Assembly (NCBI GenBank): GCA_944383265.1
Contig: CALWOX010000010.1
Span: 58,151 to 122,150, forward strand
Reading direction: 5' to 3'
DNA from: an uncultured Lachnospiraceae bacterium
GTDB taxonomy: Bacteria > Bacillota > Clostridia > Lachnospirales > Lachnospiraceae
DNA length: 64,000 bases
Positions within the stretch are counted from its first letter, which is position 1, and every line of letters begins with the position of its first letter. Shown here one piece after another: positions 7,970 through 15,782 of the stretch. A program made the translations under genes and the position numbers. The notes below the pieces were generated by a model. It ran no database searches. It worked only from the letters and a program-made list of their open reading frames with translations, and was not told the DNA's origin.

Positions 7970-10240
7970 TTATGCCTTTTCTTTTTCCTTTATAGCCTTA
8001 AGCACTCTTCCGGGAGTCATTGGTATCTCATAAAATCTGATTCCAGTGGCGTCCTCCACCGCAGACACTATAGCGGGAGCTGTAGGGCAGACACCGACCT
8101 CACCGATACCCTTTATTCCGTATATTCCCTTAGGATCATTGCTCTCCACAAGTATGGGAACTATCTCAGGCACATCGTCCGCTGTGGGAAGCATGTATTT
8201 ATGGAAGCCGTTATTGTAGAAGCCCTTGTTGTCCACATAGGTCATTTCCTCACGGCAGGCATATCCTACACCCTGAATAACGCCTCCCTCGATCTGGCCT
8301 TCCGCAAGTCTCGGGTTTACAACCTTTCCGACATCATGAGCCGCGGCAACCTTTAACACCTTGACCATTCCGGTCTCCATATCGACCTCTACCTCAGCCG
8401 CCTGAGCATACCAGGGAAGTGAGTTGGGGGGAACCAGGCATTCTGAAACGATAAATTGCTTTCCTCTCAGGTGAGCCTCATATGCAAGCGCCTTAATGCT
8501 TATGCTCTTTTCTCCCGAAGTGATTACTCCGCCCTCAAGCTTCATGCCCTCTCTTTCCATTTTCATGAGCTCTGCAGTGTAATCAAATATATCTGCCTTA
8601 AGCTTCTTTGCGGCCTTATCTATTACCTGGCTTACTGTGTAGAGAGTACGCGTAGCGTGGCTTCCTATATCAAAGGGGCCGGCTTTTGTGTCACCGTACT
8701 GCATTGTGATCTTATCAAAGTCTATGCCCATCTCATCCGCAGTTACCTGCAAGAGAGCTGTGGTGGAACCGGGACCTATCTCGGGGATTCCCGACTGCAC
8801 TACCATAGAGCCGTCCTGCTCTATCCTAAGTGTTACCGCATTATAGTCAACGCAGAAGGGCGCCGCATTGCTGACATGAGTTCCACAGGCGATTCCCACG
8901 CCTCTCCTTATCTTGCCCTCCTTGCATTTTCCTCTCTTTTCCTTCCAGCCGATCTCCTCTGCCGCCCTGTCGAGACACTCGTTTATTCCTACAGATCCTA
9001 CACTGAAGGGGAACCAGTTTTTGTCCTCCTCCCTCATGGTATTCATCTTTCTGAGCTCTATGGGATCCATACCGAGCTTCTTTGCCATGGCATCCACAAG
9101 GGTCTCTACAATAAAGGTTCCCTGAGGTGTTCCGAAGCCTCTGAAGGCACCCGCCGTCTGCTGATTCGTGTATACAGGGTATCCCGAATAATGAAGGTTG
9201 GGCACATGATAGGTTCCGGCCGTTCCGCAGGCTCCGCATACACCCAAAAGCTCAACTCCGAAGGTCGCATAGGCTCCGGTATTGAGCCATGCGGTAGTGT
9301 CAAGGGCGACAAAGGTTCCGTCCTTCTTTGCGCCAAGTCTTCCCTTCAAATATCCTCCGTGTCTTGTGTCACTTGCAATAAAGTCCTCTTCTCTTGTATA
9401 TACATATTTTACAGGCCTCTTTGCCTTAAGGGTAAGTGCGGTTGCTATTATCTCGGCCTTTCCGCTGATTCCTATCCTTACTCCGAAGCCTCCGCCCACA
9501 TAAGGAGGATTCTTTACATGTACCTTGCTCTCAGGAAGGTCGAAGGTATAGGCTATTATCATCTTTGTGGGATGAGGAGTCTGGGTAGTGGAGTAGACCT
9601 CCAGTGTGCCGTCTCCCTTATAGCTTGCCACAGCGGCATGGGTCTCCATCTGTGCCTGCTTTACTCTCGGAAGCTTTACAAAGGCCTCGACTACCTCCTC
9701 AGCTTCCTCAAATCCCTCTTTAACATCGCCGAAGTTTATCTCTATGACTTCTCCGCATATATTTTTCTTGTGAGCAAGCTCAGGCTGAACATCAGGGGCG
9801 TCATCCTTTAAAGCCTCAAGGGGATCAAGCACATAGGGAAGCTCCTCGTACTCTACCTTTATCAGCTTTACAGCCTCCTCGGCTATCTTCTCCGTGTCCG
9901 CAGCTACAGCCGCTATCTCGTCGCCTATATATTTGGGCTCTCCTGTAAATACAGTCTGATCCCTTACGGGCTCTGCCCCTGGATTTGTTGTGACTACTGA
10001 TGCGGAGGTATTAAAAAGCTTATTGGTGGTATTTTCAAAGGTACATACAGCCCTCACGCCTTTCAGCTTTTCCGCCTCCGAGGTGTCTATGGACGTGACC
10101 TTCGCATGGGCATAAGGGCTCCTTAAAACTTTAGCGTAGAGCATATGAGGCAAAAATATGTCGTGAGTGAACTTTCCTCTTCCTGTGGCCTTGTCATAGC
10201 CGTCATTTCTCGGTATGTTTTTTCCTACATAACTTTCCAT
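7970..10240 (-). CDS. molybdenum hydroxylase large subunit (xanthine dehydrogenase family, molybdopterin-binding)
   Basis: Molybdopterin-cytosine-dinucleotide-binding catalytic subunit of a heterotrimeric hydroxylase (756 aa). The N-terminal a/b hammerhead domain starts VGKNIPRNDGYDKATGRGKF. Cofactor motifs are VGGGFGVRIG and GAFRGFGTPQG, and the C-terminal GIGEVGVCPTAPAI carries the catalytic Glu. Such enzymes hydroxylate purines, nicotinate, aldehydes or aromatic acyl-CoA thioesters. The AFRGFG sequence points to the xanthine dehydrogenase side rather than CO dehydrogenase, but the substrate is unknown. It starts 1 bp after the iron-sulfur subunit with GGAGG at good spacing. No cofactor-maturation genes lie nearby. 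Confidence 0.9.
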   Translation of the reverse strand: MESYVGKNIPRNDGYDKATGRGKFTHDIFLPHMLYAKVLRSPYAHAKVTSIDTSEAEKLKGVRAVCTFENTTNKLFNTSASVVTTNPGAEPVRDQTVFTGEPKYIGDEIAAVAADTEKIAEEAVKLIKVEYEELPYVLDPLEALKDDAPDVQPELAHKKNICGEVIEINFGDVKEGFEEAEEVVEAFVKLPRVKQAQMETHAAVASYKGDGTLEVYSTTQTPHPTKMIIAYTFDLPESKVHVKNPPYVGGGFGVRIGISGKAEIIATALTLKAKRPVKYVYTREEDFIASDTRHGGYLKGRLGAKKDGTFVALDTTAWLNTGAYATFGVELLGVCGACGTAGTYHVPNLHYSGYPVYTNQQTAGAFRGFGTPQGTFIVETLVDAMAKKLGMDPIELRKMNTMREEDKNWFPFSVGSVGINECLDRAAEEIGWKEKRGKCKEGKIRRGVGIACGTHVSNAAPFCVDYNAVTLRIEQDGSMVVQSGIPEIGPGSTTALLQVTADEMGIDFDKITMQYGDTKAGPFDIGSHATRTLYTVSQVIDKAAKKLKADIFDYTAELMKMEREGMKLEGGVITSGEKSISIKALAYEAHLRGKQFIVSECLVPPNSLPWYAQAAEVEVDMETGMVKVLKVAAAHDVGKVVNPRLAEGQIEGGVIQGVGYACREEMTYVDNKGFYNNGFHKYMLPTADDVPEIVPILVESNDPKGIYGIKGIGEVGVCPTAPAIVSAVEDATGIRFYEIPMTPGRVLKAIKEKEKA

Positions 10241-10241
10241 C

Positions 10242-10718
10242 CTATACCTCCTCTCTCAAACGCTTTGCGGCAGACAGCACGGCCTCCTCTATCTTTCTGT
10301 AGCCTGTGCATCTGCATATATTTCCTCCCAAAGCCTCCTTCACCTCATCGCTTGTGGGTGACGGATTCTTGTCAAGGAGGGCCTTTGACGACATGATCAT
10401 TCCCGGAGTGCAAAATCCGCACTGTATAGCTCCTTTATTTATAAATTCTTCCTGAATGATATGGAGCCTTCCGTTTTTCTCCACTCCCTCTATGGTCTGT
10501 ATGACAGATCCCGATGCTCTCATAACGGGAACCATACATGAATTAACCGCCTTGCCGTCCATTATTATGGTACATGCTCCGCATTCTCCCTTTTTGCAGC
10601 CTATTTTTGTTCCGGTAAGCTGCATCCTCTCTCTGAGGAAATCCACAAGCCTCATATCAGGATCAACGAGGGCCTCTATCTCTTCATCATTTATAATGCA
10701 TTTCAATATCTCTGACAT
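10242..10718 (-). CDS. molybdenum hydroxylase [2Fe-2S] subunit
   Basis: Small electron-transfer subunit (158 aa). The plant-ferredoxin-type cluster motif is GCKKGECGACTI with a later Cys in VNSCMVP. The second cluster motif is QCGFCTPGMI followed by NICRCTGYRKI. It passes electrons from the Mo site to the FAD subunit. An ATG at 10724 lies only 2 nt after GGAGG, so the ATG at 10718, spaced 6 nt, is the better start. It lies in a three-gene operon between the FAD and catalytic subunits. Confidence 0.92.
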   Translation of the reverse strand: MSEILKCIINDEEIEALVDPDMRLVDFLRERMQLTGTKIGCKKGECGACTIIMDGKAVNSCMVPVMRASGSVIQTIEGVEKNGRLHIIQEEFINKGAIQCGFCTPGMIMSSKALLDKNPSPTSDEVKEALGGNICRCTGYRKIEEAVLSAAKRLREEV

Positions 10719-10751
10719 TTCCATCCTCCTGTACTCTGATAATTTTTAAAA

Positions 10752-11615
10752 TCACAGAAGTCCGAGCTGCACACCTATGTCCGCAACAGCCCTCTCAATG
10801 ATTACGGGAAGCGTCTCTTCCCTGTACTCCTTGCTTCCTCTCAGAGGATTGCTTCTCGGATTCGCATCCTTTAAGGCAAGCTTTCCCGCCTCCGTGGCGT
10901 TTTCCTCGTTCAGTTCCTTTCCCAAAAGGAATTCCTCGGCCGCGCGGGCTCTCTTGGGACCCACGCCTACAGGAGCCATATTTATCATTATCTCCTTTAT
11001 CACGCCGTTTTCCACCCGGGCTCTTGCCGCAGCGTTAAGCATAGGAAGAGAAAGAGATTTTCTGAGCTCAAGTCTTATAAAGGACGCCTTCTCATTTTCC
11101 GCAGGTATATGTATCCTTACCTCCTTTACAAGCTCTCTTGTGCTGTCTATCGCGCTTTTTCCGAAGCCTGAATACATCTCCTCCATGTTAAGTATCCTCT
11201 CGCCCTCATTGCTCACCACAACGATCTCGGGATCAAGAGGAGCAAGTGCCATAGCCGCATCAGCGGCAGGCTGAGCGCTCACTATGTTTCCTGTAAGTGT
11301 AGCGGCGTTTCTTATCTGGAGAGAGCCTACGGTTCCCGCTCCTTTGCAGAGAGAGGGATAATACTTTTTTATAAGCTCCGAGCGAGCGATCTCTGTCAGG
11401 GTCACTGCAGAGCCTATCACGATCTTATTATCCTCTGTTTTGATTTCTTTCAATTCAGGTATACGCATTATATCTATCCATGCATCGGAGCTCTTTTTTC
11501 CTGATTCCGCGTCCAAAACAAGATCTGTTCCTCCCGCAAGTACCATAGCCTTCCCGTCATTCTCGGAAAAGGCCCTGAGCACATCATCCACAGATTCAGC
11601 AATAATATACTTCAC
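10752..11615 (-). CDS. molybdenum hydroxylase FAD-binding subunit
   Basis: FAD-binding subunit (287 aa) of the CoxM/XdhB type, which hands electrons from the iron-sulfur subunit to the final acceptor. The N-terminal FAD-binding motif is MVLAGGTDLVLD. The second FAD loop TVGSLQIRNAATLTGNI is typical of the family, and the C-terminal CO-dehydrogenase flavoprotein domain is complete. It starts with GTG preceded by AGGGGG about 9 nt upstream. It is the first gene of the operon, next to the dyad at 11641-11666. Confidence 0.9.
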   Translation of the reverse strand: MKYIIAESVDDVLRAFSENDGKAMVLAGGTDLVLDAESGKKSSDAWIDIMRIPELKEIKTEDNKIVIGSAVTLTEIARSELIKKYYPSLCKGAGTVGSLQIRNAATLTGNIVSAQPAADAAMALAPLDPEIVVVSNEGERILNMEEMYSGFGKSAIDSTRELVKEVRIHIPAENEKASFIRLELRKSLSLPMLNAAARARVENGVIKEIMINMAPVGVGPKRARAAEEFLLGKELNEENATEAGKLALKDANPRSNPLRGSKEYREETLPVIIERAVADIGVQLGLL

Positions 11616-11637
11616 CTAAATATCCCCCTTTCTCATG

Positions 11638-11666
11638 ATTATATTGTATTTATCTGAATACAATAT
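11638..11666 (-). promoter_or_regulatory. candidate promoter -10 and perfect operator-like dyad of the Mo-hydroxylase operon
   Basis: A perfect 10-bp inverted repeat, ATATTGTATT and AATACAATAT with a 6-nt spacer (11641-11666), lies 26 bp upstream of the GTG start. A TATAAT (-10, plus coordinates 11638-11643) overlaps one arm, so a bound regulator would block RNA polymerase. No good -35 is seen. The rest of 11616-11917 is AT-rich and holds only this site and the gldA terminator. Confidence 0.55.
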
Positions 11667-11821
11667 AACATTTATATGTATAAATTGCACTATTTTATCG
11701 TAAGAATAACGGTATTTTTGATATATTTTTCACAAGATAAACTATATTTTAACGATAGAAAATATCTCCGGCGCCTCATCTTATATTTAACCGGGCAATA
11801 GAACAACAGAAAAAAGACAGC

Positions 11822-11869
11822 AAAAAAGCCCCGCAGTCTTTGATATGTACATATCAGTACCTGTGGGGC
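11822..11869 (-). terminator. terminator of gldA
   Basis: Arms GCCCCGCAG (11828-11836) and CTGTGGGGC (11861-11869) pair, with an inner palindrome GATATGTACATATC. On the minus strand the hairpin is followed by TTTTTTG. It lies 49 bp after the gldA stop. Confidence 0.85.
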
Positions 11870-11917
11870 ATGTTCTTATTTATTAAATCTGAAATAAATA
11901 ATTAAAAAGTGTTAAAT

Positions 11918-13015
11918 TTAATCCTCAGCCTTCCTCTCTCTTCCGAGGGCATCAGCAGCCTTTATCGCAGCATAGAGCTGATCCGGTGTGACATCCGCCA
12001 CCATGTTGTGTATGGATTCTCCGGGAGCGCATGCATTTTCGGCAATGACCTTTATCTGTGAATCCTCTGTTATTCCTATATCCTCAAGTGTGAGGGGAAG
12101 TCCGACCTCTTTACAGAAGTCCTGAACCTCTCTGAATTCCTTCTTGGGAGCTCTCTCAAGAACTAATTGTACCAGTGTTCCGAAGGCTACGCAGTCGCCG
12201 TGTGGAGCGCTGTGTCCTCCAAGAGCTGTCAATCCGTTATAGAAGGAATGGGCTACGGCAAGTCCTCCGTTATCCGCTCCCACTCCGGAGAGATATACGT
12301 TTGCCTCTATAACAGCCTCAAGGGCAGGGGTTACTACCTGAAGCTCGCAGGCCTTCTTTGCTGCAGCTCCATATTCCTTCAAGGTCTCATAGCACAGCTT
12401 GCAAAGAGCCATTGCCGAACGGGTTATTCCGCCGTTTTCAAGGCTTGGAGCATCTGTCCGATCACAGGCTCTCGCCTCAAAATATGTGCCGAGGGCATCA
12501 CCCATTCCTGATACAAGAAAGCTTACAGGAGCATGAGCTATCACATCGCTGTCCACTATTACCGCCTCGGGATTCTTCGGATAAAAGAGATAGCTGTTGA
12601 ATGTCTTGTCATCGTTATATATGACCGAAAGTCCTGTGCAGGGAGCGTCCGTAGCTACTACTGTAGGCACTATTGCAACAGGAAGCTTTTCATAATAGGC
12701 TGTAGCCTTGGCTGTATCTATGGCTGAGCCTCCTCCTACACCGACGATTACATTTATTTCATTGTCTTTTACAAACTTCCTCATCCTTTCGATCTCGCCT
12801 ACACTTGAGACACCGCCGAAGACCTCGTAGAGCCTCTTGTCATCGGCCCCTTCAAAGCTTTTTTCTATCTTGTCATGGCAGGACTTATAACCGCTGTTTG
12901 AGCAAATGAAGAGCCATTTATCTCCGAGGTCCTTCATCTCTTCGTAAAAATGAAGCAGGGAATCCTTGCCCTGAACATACTTCTGTGGTGCACGCATCAT
13001 TCTGAGTCTTAGCAT
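11918..13015 (-). CDS. gldA: glycerol dehydrogenase-type NAD-dependent alcohol dehydrogenase
   Basis: Metal-dependent group III alcohol dehydrogenase that oxidises glycerol to dihydroxyacetone with NAD+, or works in reverse. The NAD loop VGVGGGSAIDTAK is at about residues 91-103. The zinc ligands are D173 (GMGDALG), H256 (AVAHSF) and H272 (APHGDC). From the ATG at 13015, which has GAGGAGG 8 nt upstream, the protein is 365 aa, matching known GldA. The frame stays open 35 codons further upstream, but that stretch is the 5' leader. It has its own promoter and two Rex-like sites nearby. Confidence 0.9.
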   Translation of the reverse strand: MLRLRMMRAPQKYVQGKDSLLHFYEEMKDLGDKWLFICSNSGYKSCHDKIEKSFEGADDKRLYEVFGGVSSVGEIERMRKFVKDNEINVIVGVGGGSAIDTAKATAYYEKLPVAIVPTVVATDAPCTGLSVIYNDDKTFNSYLFYPKNPEAVIVDSDVIAHAPVSFLVSGMGDALGTYFEARACDRTDAPSLENGGITRSAMALCKLCYETLKEYGAAAKKACELQVVTPALEAVIEANVYLSGVGADNGGLAVAHSFYNGLTALGGHSAPHGDCVAFGTLVQLVLERAPKKEFREVQDFCKEVGLPLTLEDIGITEDSQIKVIAENACAPGESIHNMVADVTPDQLYAAIKAADALGRERKAED

Positions 13016-13089
13016 TTCTTTGTCCTCCTCAATAAAATAAGCATTGATTTGTCCGATGCCTAATCCATCGGCAGCAGCTTTGCAAAAGA

Positions 13090-13107
13090 ATGTTAAATAT
13101 TTATCAA
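13090..13107. promoter_or_regulatory. Rex-like operator, gldA leader
   Basis: ATGTTAAATATTTATCAA matches the Rex consensus TTGTTAA-N4-TTAACAA at 12 of 14 positions. It sits just downstream of the expected gldA transcription start, where a repressor would block transcription. Confidence 0.5.
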
Positions 13108-13120
13108 TCTTTTGTCTCAC

Positions 13121-13148
13121 ATTATAGACTCTTTTTCTTATTTTTCAA
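13121..13148 (-). promoter_or_regulatory. gldA promoter
   Basis: On the minus strand: TTGAAA (13143-13148), 16-bp spacer, TATAAT (13121-13126). It lies about 105 bp upstream of the gldA ATG. The leader can form a small hairpin, CCGATG/CATCGG (13053-13071). Confidence 0.75.
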
Positions 13149-13191
13149 TACCTGAAATTTAGCAGAATTCTGCAGTGCCGAATATACTGAT

Positions 13192-13209
13192 TTGTTAAAA
13201 AATGCACAA
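13192..13209. promoter_or_regulatory. second Rex-like site upstream of gldA
   Basis: TTGTTAAAAAATGCACAA matches TTGTTAA-N4-TTAACAA at 12 of 14 positions. It lies about 45 bp upstream of the gldA -35. One half-site is perfect and the other has two changes. Confidence 0.35.
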
Positions 13210-13216
13210 ACAGAAA

Positions 13217-13269
13217 TAAAAAAGGGAACGCTGACCGATCATCATCTGATGACCTGTCGCGCTCCCTTT
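13217..13269 (-). terminator. terminator of nfnAB
   Basis: Long hairpin with arms AAAGGGA-CGC and GCG-TCCCTTT around an inner TCATCA/TGATGA palindrome. It is followed by TTTTTTA on the minus strand and lies 34 bp past the nfnB stop. Confidence 0.8.
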
Positions 13270-13302
13270 AATATTTTTATATTTTACTTTATTCTTTTAG
13301 TT

Positions 13303-14685
13303 TTACTTATTTGAAAGGTACTCGTGGATTCCCTTAGCTCCGGCCTTACCTGCCTCCATGGCAAGGATAACTGTAGCCGCACCTGTAACAGCGTCTCCAC
13401 CTGCATATACGCCTTCCTTTGTAGTCTTTCCTGTGTGCTCCTCAGCGATAATGCACTTATGTCCGTTGATCTCAAGTCCCTTTGTGGTTGATGAGATAAG
13501 AGGGTTGGGGGATGTTCCGAGAGACATGATGACAGCATCGCAGTCTACCACGTACTCTGAGCCGGGGATCTCCTTGGGTCTTCTTCTTCCTGAAGCATCG
13601 GGCTCTCCAAGCTCCATCTTTACGAGCTTCACTCCCTTTACCCAGTCATTCTCGTCCACAAGTATCTCTACAGGGTTCTGAAGGAGATCAAAGATAACGC
13701 CCTCCTCCTTAGCATGGTGAACCTCCTCCACTCTGGCGGGAAGCTCAGCCTCGGAACGTCTGTAAACGATGTGAGTCTCAGCACCGAGTCTTAAGGCTGT
13801 TCTGGCAGCATCCATAGCAACGTTTCCGCCGCCGACAACTACTACCTTCTTTGCTCTCATGATAGGTGTGTCATAATCCTTGAAGGCCTTCATGAGGTTG
13901 TTTCTTGTGAGGAACTCGTTTGCCGAGAATACGCCGTTTGCATTCTCTCCGGGGATGCCCATGAACTTGGGAAGTCCTGCTCCCGAGCCGATGAATACAG
14001 CGTCAAAGCCCTCCTCGTTAAGGAGCTCATCTATTGTTATGGATTTTCCTATGATAACATTGCACTCGATCTTTACGCCGAGATTCTTAACCAGCTCCAC
14101 CTCGTGAGCAACGACCTTGTCCTTGGGAAGACGGAACTCGGGGATTCCGTATACAAGAACTCCTCCGGGCTGGTGAAGGGCTTCAAATATAGTTACATCA
14201 TAGCCGAGCTTTGCAAGGTCTCCCGCGCAGGTAAGTCCTGCAGGGCCCGCTCCTACTACAGCCACCTTCTTGCCGTTGGGTTCTCCCTTTACAGCGGGAA
14301 CGATGTTGTTCTCTCTTGACCAGTCGGCAACGAATCTCTCAAGCTTTCCTATAGATATAGGCTCGCCCTTGATGCCTCTGATACATTTTCCCTCACACTG
14401 AGTCTCCTGAGGGCATACACGACCGCATATAGCGGGAAGAGCTGATGAAAGTCCGATGACCTTTGCAGCCTCCTCATAATTTCCTGCCTTGACCTCGCGG
14501 ATAAATCCGGGAATGTCTATTGATACGGGGCAGCCCTGAACGCAGAGGGGCTTCTTGCAGTCTATACATCTTGAAGCCTCAAGCCTGGCCTCCTCCTCGT
14601 TGTATCCGTAGCAAACCTCCTCGAAGTTTGCAGCTCTAACCTTAGCATCCTGCTCTCTGACAGGAACCTTATGCAATACATCCAT
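13303..14685 (-). CDS. nfnB: NADH-dependent ferredoxin:NADP+ oxidoreductase, subunit NfnB
   Basis: Large subunit (460 aa) of the electron-bifurcating transhydrogenase, which couples NADH and reduced ferredoxin oxidation to NADP+ reduction. N-terminal [4Fe-4S] cysteines are at SRCIDCKKPLCVQGCP and CGRVCPQETQCEGKC. FAD- and NADPH-binding folds follow (VAVVGAGPAGLTCAGDLAKL and VVVVGGGNVAMDAARTALRL), with the C-terminal YAGGDAVTGAATVI. Alone it resembles the glutamate synthase small subunit GltD. The partner gene directly upstream, overlapping by 1 nt (TAATG), makes NfnB the right call. No glutamate synthase large subunit is nearby. Confidence 0.9.
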   Translation of the reverse strand: MDVLHKVPVREQDAKVRAANFEEVCYGYNEEEARLEASRCIDCKKPLCVQGCPVSIDIPGFIREVKAGNYEEAAKVIGLSSALPAICGRVCPQETQCEGKCIRGIKGEPISIGKLERFVADWSRENNIVPAVKGEPNGKKVAVVGAGPAGLTCAGDLAKLGYDVTIFEALHQPGGVLVYGIPEFRLPKDKVVAHEVELVKNLGVKIECNVIIGKSITIDELLNEEGFDAVFIGSGAGLPKFMGIPGENANGVFSANEFLTRNNLMKAFKDYDTPIMRAKKVVVVGGGNVAMDAARTALRLGAETHIVYRRSEAELPARVEEVHHAKEEGVIFDLLQNPVEILVDENDWVKGVKLVKMELGEPDASGRRRPKEIPGSEYVVDCDAVIMSLGTSPNPLISSTTKGLEINGHKCIIAEEHTGKTTKEGVYAGGDAVTGAATVILAMEAGKAGAKGIHEYLSNK

Positions 14686-15575
14686 TATTTGTCACCTCCG
14701 CAATTTCCGCATCCGCCGTGATGGGTAGCTCCCTCTTCAAGCTTTAACATTGCTCGACCTTCCTCGGTCTTGTATGTATTCATACGCTTCATAGCCAGTG
14801 ACCAGTCAATGAGATGACCGTCGAACTCGGGACCGTCAACGCAGGCGAATTTAACCTCATCACCTACCTGAAGACGGCATGCTCCGCACATTCCTGTACC
14901 GTCTACCATAATAGGGTTCATGGAAACTATAGTGGGGATATTAAGCTCCTTTGTAAGGAGACATACGAACTTCATCATGATCATGGGACCGATAGCTACG
15001 ACAACATCGTACTTCTTGCCCTGATTCTTTACAAGGTCCTCAAGGGGAACGCATACGTTTCCGTGGATCTTGTAGCTTCCGTCATCTGTACATACATAAA
15101 GATTCGTAGCTACAGCCTCAAGCTCCTTCTCCATAATAAGAGTATCCTTGCATCTTGTGCCGAGGATAACGTCACACTCTATTCCGTGCTCATGGAACCA
15201 CTTTACCTGGGGGTAAACGGGAGCCGCTCCGACTCCTCCTGCCACGAAGCAGTAGTGTCTCTTCTTAACCTCTTCAATGGGCTCCTTTACGAAATCCGAG
15301 GGATTTCCGAGAGGTCCTACAACGTCCTCAAAGTAGTCTCCCGCCTTAAGCCATGACATGCGCTCTGTAGACGCGCCCACTGTCTGGAATATAATGGTCA
15401 CAGTTCCTTTTTCTCTGTCATAATCGCAAATTGTAAGAGGAATCCTCTCACCCTTGTCATCAAGCTTGGTGATAAGGAACTCACCCGGCTGGCATGATCT
15501 CGCGATGAACGGAGCTTCTACCACCATGCGATAGATCTTATCGGCCAGCATTTCAGCTTCAAGTATCTTATACAT
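14685..15575 (-). CDS. nfnA: NADH-dependent ferredoxin:NADP+ oxidoreductase, subunit NfnA
   Basis: Small subunit (296 aa) carrying FAD, NADH site and a [2Fe-2S] cluster. It has a ferredoxin-reductase-type FAD domain (SCQPGEFLI, IPLTICDYD), an NAD-binding domain (FVAGGVGAAPVYPQVKW) and the C-terminal cluster motif GTGMCGACRL with FACVDGPEFDGHLIDW. The family is shared with sulfide dehydrogenase and DHOD electron-transfer subunits; the NfnB partner settles the role. The ATG at 15575 has GGAGGG 9 nt upstream; a longer frame upstream lacks a site. The extra tail HHGGCGNCGGDK is Cys-rich and may bind metal. Confidence 0.9.
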   Translation of the reverse strand: MYKILEAEMLADKIYRMVVEAPFIARSCQPGEFLITKLDDKGERIPLTICDYDREKGTVTIIFQTVGASTERMSWLKAGDYFEDVVGPLGNPSDFVKEPIEEVKKRHYCFVAGGVGAAPVYPQVKWFHEHGIECDVILGTRCKDTLIMEKELEAVATNLYVCTDDGSYKIHGNVCVPLEDLVKNQGKKYDVVVAIGPMIMMKFVCLLTKELNIPTIVSMNPIMVDGTGMCGACRLQVGDEVKFACVDGPEFDGHLIDWSLAMKRMNTYKTEEGRAMLKLEEGATHHGGCGNCGGDK

Positions 15576-15642
15576 CTTCTTGCACCCTCCTGATTTTTGA
15601 GCGTCCGCGGGACGGCATGCCAAAAGAATGCCATACCCACAG

Positions 15643-15660
15643 TTGTTTTTATTTTAACAT
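15643..15660. promoter_or_regulatory. Rex-like site over the nfnA -10
   Basis: TTGTTTTTATTTTAACAT matches TTGTTAA-N4-TTAACAA at 11 of 14 positions. It covers the nfnA -10 hexamer (15651-15656). The match is weaker than the two ADH sites. Confidence 0.35.
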
Positions 15661-15679
15661 AAAAAGCGGCACGGTTTCA
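15651..15679 (-). promoter_or_regulatory. nfnAB promoter
   Basis: On the minus strand: TTGAAA (15674-15679), 17-bp spacer, TAAAAT (15651-15656). The -35 lies in the loop of the ktrA terminator hairpin. The leader to the nfnA ATG is about 70 nt. Confidence 0.65.
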
Positions 15680-15690
15680 AGCCGTGCCGG
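15660..15690 (-). terminator. terminator of ktrBA
   Basis: GC-rich hairpin CGGCACGG / CCGTGCCG with a 7-nt loop, followed on the minus strand by CTTTTTATG. It lies about 93 bp after the ktrA stop. Confidence 0.85.
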
Positions 15691-15782
15691 GTCTCTTTTC
15701 GTTGAAACTTTAACGAAGCGTTTGTTTTTTTTCAGGTACACCGAGCTTGCAGAAGCTCAGCTTCACCTGATCAACCATCACT

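Noticed and set aside
8456..9811. Long open frame of 451 codons on the plus strand
   Set aside because: It lies opposite the molybdenum hydroxylase large subunit, has no ribosome site and no family-like sequence. It is a shadow of the codon use of the real gene.
13016..13120. N-terminal extension of glycerol dehydrogenase
   Set aside because: The stretch lies in the leader close to the predicted transcription start, has no ribosome site, and would make the protein longer than its family.
13303..14685. Glutamate synthase small subunit
   Set aside because: The sequence alone would allow it, but the overlapping partner is NfnA and no glutamate synthase large subunit is near.
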